64,000 bases of DNA, from contig BMTH01000010.1 in assembly GCA_014649575.1 (NCBI GenBank), forward strand, positions 216,361 to 280,360. The letters run 5' to 3'. A program made the translations under genes and the position numbers. The notes beneath the pieces were generated by a model. It was not told where the DNA came from. It worked only from the letters and a program-made list of their open reading frames with translations, and did no database searches. How positions within the stretch are numbered: position 1 is the stretch's first letter; every line of letters begins with the position of its first letter. Positions 61,153 to 64,000 of the stretch are shown here, piece by piece. The DNA comes from Streptomyces griseoincarnatus. GTDB lineage: Bacteria > Actinomycetota > Actinomycetes > Streptomycetales > Streptomycetaceae.

Positions 61153-62823
61153 CTACTCGCCCGACAGCACCGCCTGCGCCGCGCTCCGCGCCTCGTCCGC
61201 GCTGTCCGCGGCCCGGGCGGCGGCGGCCGCCCGCTCGCACTGCGCCAGCGTGAACTTCGCCAGCTGCGCCCGCACATAAGGAATGGACGCCGCACCCATC
61301 GAGAGAGAGGTGACACCCAGTCCCGTCAGTACACACGCCAGCAGCGGGTCCGACGCGGCCTCACCGCACACACCGCAGCTCTTGCCTTCGGCCCGCGCCG
61401 CCTCGGCGGACAGCGCCACCAGGTCGAGCAGCGCCGGCTGCCACGGATCCTGCAGCCGGGACACCGCACCCACCTGACGGTCCGCGGCGAACGTGTACTG
61501 CGCGAGGTCGTTCGTGCCCAGCGACAGGAACTCCACCTCCCGCAGCACCGAGCGCGCCCGCAGCGCCGCCGACGGAATCTCCACCATCGCGCCGTACTTC
61601 GCCTGCAGCCCCGCCTCGCGGCACGCGTCCGCGAACGCCTTCGCGTCGGCCCGGTCCGCCACCATCGGGGCCATCACCTCGAGGTGGACCGGCAGCCCCT
61701 CCGCGGCCTTGGCCAGCGCTGTCAGCTGGGTGCGCAGCACCTCCGGGTGGTCGAGCAGGGTCCGCAGACCCCGCACGCCCAGCGCCGGGTTCGGCTCGTC
61801 GCCCGGGGTGAGGAACTCCAGCGGCTTGTCCGCACCCGCGTCCAGCACCCGCACCACGACACGCCCCTCGGGGAACGCCTCCAGCACCTGCCGGTACGCC
61901 TCGACCTGCTTCTCCTCGGACGGAGCGTTCTTGCTGTCGTCCAGGAACAGGAACTCGGTACGGAACAGACCGACGCCTTCGGCGCCCGCCTTGACCGCCG
62001 CCGGGACATCGGCGGGTCCGCCGACGTTCGCCAGCAGCGGCACCTTGTGCCCGTCGGCCGTCGCACCCGGACCGGTCGCCGCCGCCAAAGCGGCCTTCCG
62101 CTCGGCCGCCGCGGCCTCGAGAGCGGCCCGGCGCTCCTCGGTCGGGTTCACGAAGATCTCGCCCGAGCTGCCGTCGACCGCTATCAGCGTGCCCTCGGCG
62201 ATCTCACCGGCTCCCGGCAGGGCCACGACCGCCGGCACGCCCAGGGCACGCGCAAGGATCGCGCTGTGACTGGTCGGCCCGCCCTCCTCGGTCACGAAAC
62301 CGAGCACCAGGGTCGGGTCCAGCAGCGCGGTGTCCGCCGGCGCGAGGTCCCGCGCCACCAGCACGTACGGCTCGTCGCTGTCCGGCACACCCGGCATCGG
62401 CACGCCGAGAAGCCGCGCCACGATGCGGTTGCGCACGTCGTCCAGGTCGGCCACCCGGCCCGCCAGATACTCGCCGGCGTTCGCCAGCAGCTCGCGGTAC
62501 GCGGCGAACGCGTCGTAGACCGCGCGCTCGGCGGAGCTGCCCACGGCGACGCGCCGGTCCACGTCGGCCATCAGCTCCGGGTCCTGCGCCATCAGGGCCT
62601 GCGCCTCGAGAACCGCCTGGGCCTCGCCGCCGGCGAGATTCCCGCGCGCGGTCAGATCGGCCGCGACCGCATCCACGGCCTGACGGGCGCGCTGCTGCTC
62701 GCGCTCCGCCTCCTCCGCCGGGATCTGCTTGGCCGGCGGCTCCAGCACCGCCGTGCCCATGTGCCGTACCTCGCCGATGGCCACCCCGTGGCTCACGCCG
62801 ACGCCTCGCAGCGTTGTCTCCAT
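61153..62823 (-). CDS. ptsI: PEP-protein phosphotransferase (PTS enzyme I)
   Basis: 556 aa. It takes phosphate from phosphoenolpyruvate and passes it to HPr. The phosphorylated histidine is His186 in TEEGGPTSHSAILARALG; the PEP-binding barrel has GLFRTEFLFLDDS, LGVRGLRTLLDHPEVLRTQL, FLSLGTNDLAQYTFAADRQV and the Cys in SCGVCGEAASDP. It follows crr by 89 bases on the same strand, the S. coelicolor crr-ptsI operon. HPr (ptsH) is not in the window. Confidence 0.97.
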   Translation of the reverse strand: METTLRGVGVSHGVAIGEVRHMGTAVLEPPAKQIPAEEAEREQQRARQAVDAVAADLTARGNLAGGEAQAVLEAQALMAQDPELMADVDRRVAVGSSAERAVYDAFAAYRELLANAGEYLAGRVADLDDVRNRIVARLLGVPMPGVPDSDEPYVLVARDLAPADTALLDPTLVLGFVTEEGGPTSHSAILARALGVPAVVALPGAGEIAEGTLIAVDGSSGEIFVNPTEERRAALEAAAAERKAALAAATGPGATADGHKVPLLANVGGPADVPAAVKAGAEGVGLFRTEFLFLDDSKNAPSEEKQVEAYRQVLEAFPEGRVVVRVLDAGADKPLEFLTPGDEPNPALGVRGLRTLLDHPEVLRTQLTALAKAAEGLPVHLEVMAPMVADRADAKAFADACREAGLQAKYGAMVEIPSAALRARSVLREVEFLSLGTNDLAQYTFAADRQVGAVSRLQDPWQPALLDLVALSAEAARAEGKSCGVCGEAASDPLLACVLTGLGVTSLSMGAASIPYVRAQLAKFTLAQCERAAAAARAADSADEARSAAQAVLSGE

Positions 62824-62912
62824 CTCACCCGTCTCCGGTAAAGCGGCGGGTCGCGCCGCAGCGTCCGATGTCCTGTGCCGTCGCCCGATGCCGTCGCGGG
62901 GACGGCGTCACG

Positions 62913-63362
62913 TCACTTCCAGAGGAAGAGCGCGTCGCCCGCCTTCACGTCGCCCTCTTCACGGAGCTCGGAGAGGGCATCCGCCGTGGCCTCCAGCGCC
63001 ACGACCGGGCACACGGGGGACTTGCCGGCGGCCTCGACGGCGGCCGGGTTCCAGCGCACGATGCTCTGCCCCCGCGTGACGGTGTCCCCCTTGTTGACGA
63101 GCACCTCGAAGCCCTCGCCGTTGAGCTGGACGGTGTCGATGCCGAGGTGGGTGAGCACGCCGTGCCCGCTCTCGTCCACGACGACGAACGCGTGCGGGTG
63201 CAGAGAGACGATCACGCCGTCGACGGGGGAGACGGCCTCGGAAGGCTCCCGCACGGGGTCGATCGCGGTGCCCGGGCCGACCATGGCTCCGGAGAAGACC
63301 GGATCGGGCACGGACGCCAGTCCGATGGCGCGTCCTGCGAGCGGGGACGTCACGGTGGTCAT
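62913..63362 (-). CDS. crr: PTS glucose/GlcNAc-type enzyme IIA
   Basis: 149 aa single-domain IIA. The phosphorylated histidine is His72 in LTHLGIDTVQLNG, and His57 in LHPHAFVVVDESG is the second active-site histidine. It passes phosphate from HPr to membrane EIIBC proteins; in Streptomyces it serves N-acetylglucosamine uptake. DasR-type sites lie upstream. Confidence 0.96.
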   Translation of the reverse strand: MTTVTSPLAGRAIGLASVPDPVFSGAMVGPGTAIDPVREPSEAVSPVDGVIVSLHPHAFVVVDESGHGVLTHLGIDTVQLNGEGFEVLVNKGDTVTRGQSIVRWNPAAVEAAGKSPVCPVVALEATADALSELREEGDVKAGDALFLWK

Positions 63363-63433
63363 GGGAGTCCTCCCAAGGGATGGGGATCTGTACGAGCGCC
63401 GTCACTGGCTGTCTCCGGCGTGCTGTTCAGCAG

Positions 63434-63453
63434 GGTATGTCATGAGACATACC
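63434..63453. promoter_or_regulatory. Perfect palindrome upstream of crr
   Basis: GGTATGTC (63434-63441) and GACATACC (63446-63453) are perfect 8-bp arms around ATGA, 72 bases upstream of the crr start. It differs from the DasR site and looks like an operator for another dimeric regulator. An mRNA hairpin role is possible if transcription starts upstream. Confidence 0.55.
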
Positions 63454-63479
63454 GAATCCGGGGGACAGGTCCAGGTCCG

Positions 63480-63504
63480 TGGTCCAGACAAGAGGTCTAG
63501 ACCA
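63480..63504 (-). promoter_or_regulatory. Two DasR-type 12-mers upstream of crr-ptsI
   Basis: TGGTCCAGACAA (63480-63491) and AGGTCTAGACCA (63493-63504) are adjacent copies of the dre-type sequence (TGGTCTAGACCA-like). The second is a near-perfect palindrome. DasR, released by glucosamine-6-phosphate, is known to control crr-ptsI in S. coelicolor. The same 12-mer type occurs at the chitinase promoter at 12156-12188. Confidence 0.85.
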
Positions 63505-63519
63505 CCCACCCTAATCGAT

Positions 63520-63549
63520 TTGCACGCGGTCTGCGACCCCGTGTACAGT
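63520..63549 (+). promoter_or_regulatory. Likely upstream rRNA promoter
   Basis: TTGCAC (63520-63525) and TACAGT (63544-63549) with an 18-base spacer form a good promoter pointing at the rRNA genes. A second possible -10 is TAGAGT at 63684-63689. Streptomyces rrn operons typically have several tandem promoters. Confidence 0.6.
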
Positions 63550-63947
63550 CTTAGACCTGCCTGGGGCTGAGGGATGCAGTCACGCATCCAGGACCCGGCA
63601 GCAATCCAACTCGTCAGATCCTAACTTCGGATCACTTTCCGCATGCCTGCGGGACGGTGGTCAGAAGGCCGGAAAAACCCTGATAGAGTCGGAAACATCG
63701 AAGGGAAGCGCCCGGAGGAAAGCCCGAGAGGGTGAGTACGAAGGAAGCGTCCGTTCCTTGAGAACTCAACAGCGTGCCAAAAGTCAACGCCAGATATGTT
63801 GATACCCCGTCCATCCGGTTTCGGATGGTCGAGGTTCCTTTGAAAAAACACAGCGAGGACGCTGTGAACGTCGGGACTATTCCTCCCGATGTTCCGCTCT
63901 CGTGATGTGTGCACCCGCGCTTTTAATTAAGCACTGTCGGGTAAACA
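63550..63947 (+). other. 16S rRNA leader region
   Basis: Long untranslated leader with features seen before Streptomyces 16S genes: CCTTGAGAACTCAACAGCG (63757-63775) and GCCAAAAGTCAACGCC (63776-63791), the ATGTTGAT segment, hairpin CCATCCGGTTTCGGATGG (63811-63828) and CAGCG/CGCTG repeats (63852-63866). The AT-rich run TTTTAATTAA precedes the mature 5' end. Antitermination and RNase III processing sites are expected here. Confidence 0.8.
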
Positions 63948-64000
63948 TTCACGGAGAGTTTGATCCTGGCTCAGGACGAACGCTGGCGGCGTGCTTAACA
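63948..64000 (+). rRNA. 16S ribosomal RNA, 5' end (truncated by window)
   Basis: The universal start AGAGTTTGATCCTGGCTCAG is at 63956-63975, followed by GACGAACGCTGGCGGCGTGC. The mature 5' end is placed around 63948-63950 by analogy with Streptomyces 16S. Only 53 bases are in the window. Confidence 0.96.

Overview
The window is actinobacterial chromosome, almost certainly Streptomyces. It is very GC-rich with GC at third codon positions, many genes start at GTG or TTG, and mRNAs are packed with ATGA/GTGA overlaps. It carries Streptomyces marker genes: rbpA behind a SigR-type promoter, a conservon (cvn) locus, a GH18 chitinase with DasR-type direct repeats, crr-ptsI with DasR-type sites, and the SCO1431-type small membrane protein. 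Gene order from memory resembles the S. coelicolor SCO1390-SCO1441 stretch in reverse numbering. The window ends in the leader and first bases of a 16S rRNA gene.

Layout. 1-5139 (+): 3' end of ribBA, ribH, hisE, hisG, a PH-domain membrane protein and two overlapping CNNM/CBS transport-type proteins. 5177-8047 (-): an EccA-like AAA ATPase and a uridine-kinase-like P-loop protein. 8344-16743: secreted C39 peptidase, SCO1431-type peptide, TetR regulator, secreted chitinase, acyl-CoA dehydrogenase, two small conserved proteins, an Lrp regulator and a YtcJ-type amidohydrolase. 17283-23978: ppm1, fxsA, rbpA, an Atg22/UMF1-type MFS protein, a glycerophosphodiesterase overlapping a YczE membrane protein, and the divergent MocR regulator. 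23996-24358 is a 135-bp tandem repeat. 24371-28662: FtsK-like membrane ATPase with a small membrane partner, ankyrin protein, a 19-codon leader-like ORF and a HEAT-repeat protein.

28838-34129 is a 5-oxoproline/glutamate operon (MFS transporter, YcsI-type lyase, pxpA, pxpB, pxpC, all on -) facing a divergent GntR/FCD regulator across a palindromic operator. 34233-41397 is the most unusual part: an apparently leaderless operon of a 508-aa helical protein, a 34-codon coupled ORF, a 293-aa protein with a C-terminal winged helix, and a 1541-aa SMC/MukB-like ATPase. It has the layout of an SMC-kleisin-KITE complex of the MksBEF/Wadjet type, but no nuclease (JetD/MksG) subunit is visible.

41820-51666: IclR regulator, small membrane protein and a conservon (cvnA-B-C-D) interrupted between cvnC and cvnD by a 1214-aa OplaH-type 5-oxoprolinase/hydantoinase. 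The window therefore holds two unrelated 5-oxoprolinase types. 51751-54015 (-): glpF-glpK. 54344-61064: secreted VanX-like peptidase, NUDIX hydrolase, a GH31 protein whose catalytic motifs look lost, acetoacetyl-CoA synthetase and a conserved unknown. 61153-63362 (-): crr-ptsI, the general PTS components. The chitinase and the PTS operon both carry DasR-type 12-mers, which ties chitin breakdown to N-acetylglucosamine uptake. Convergent gene pairs are usually separated by strong GC-rich hairpins.
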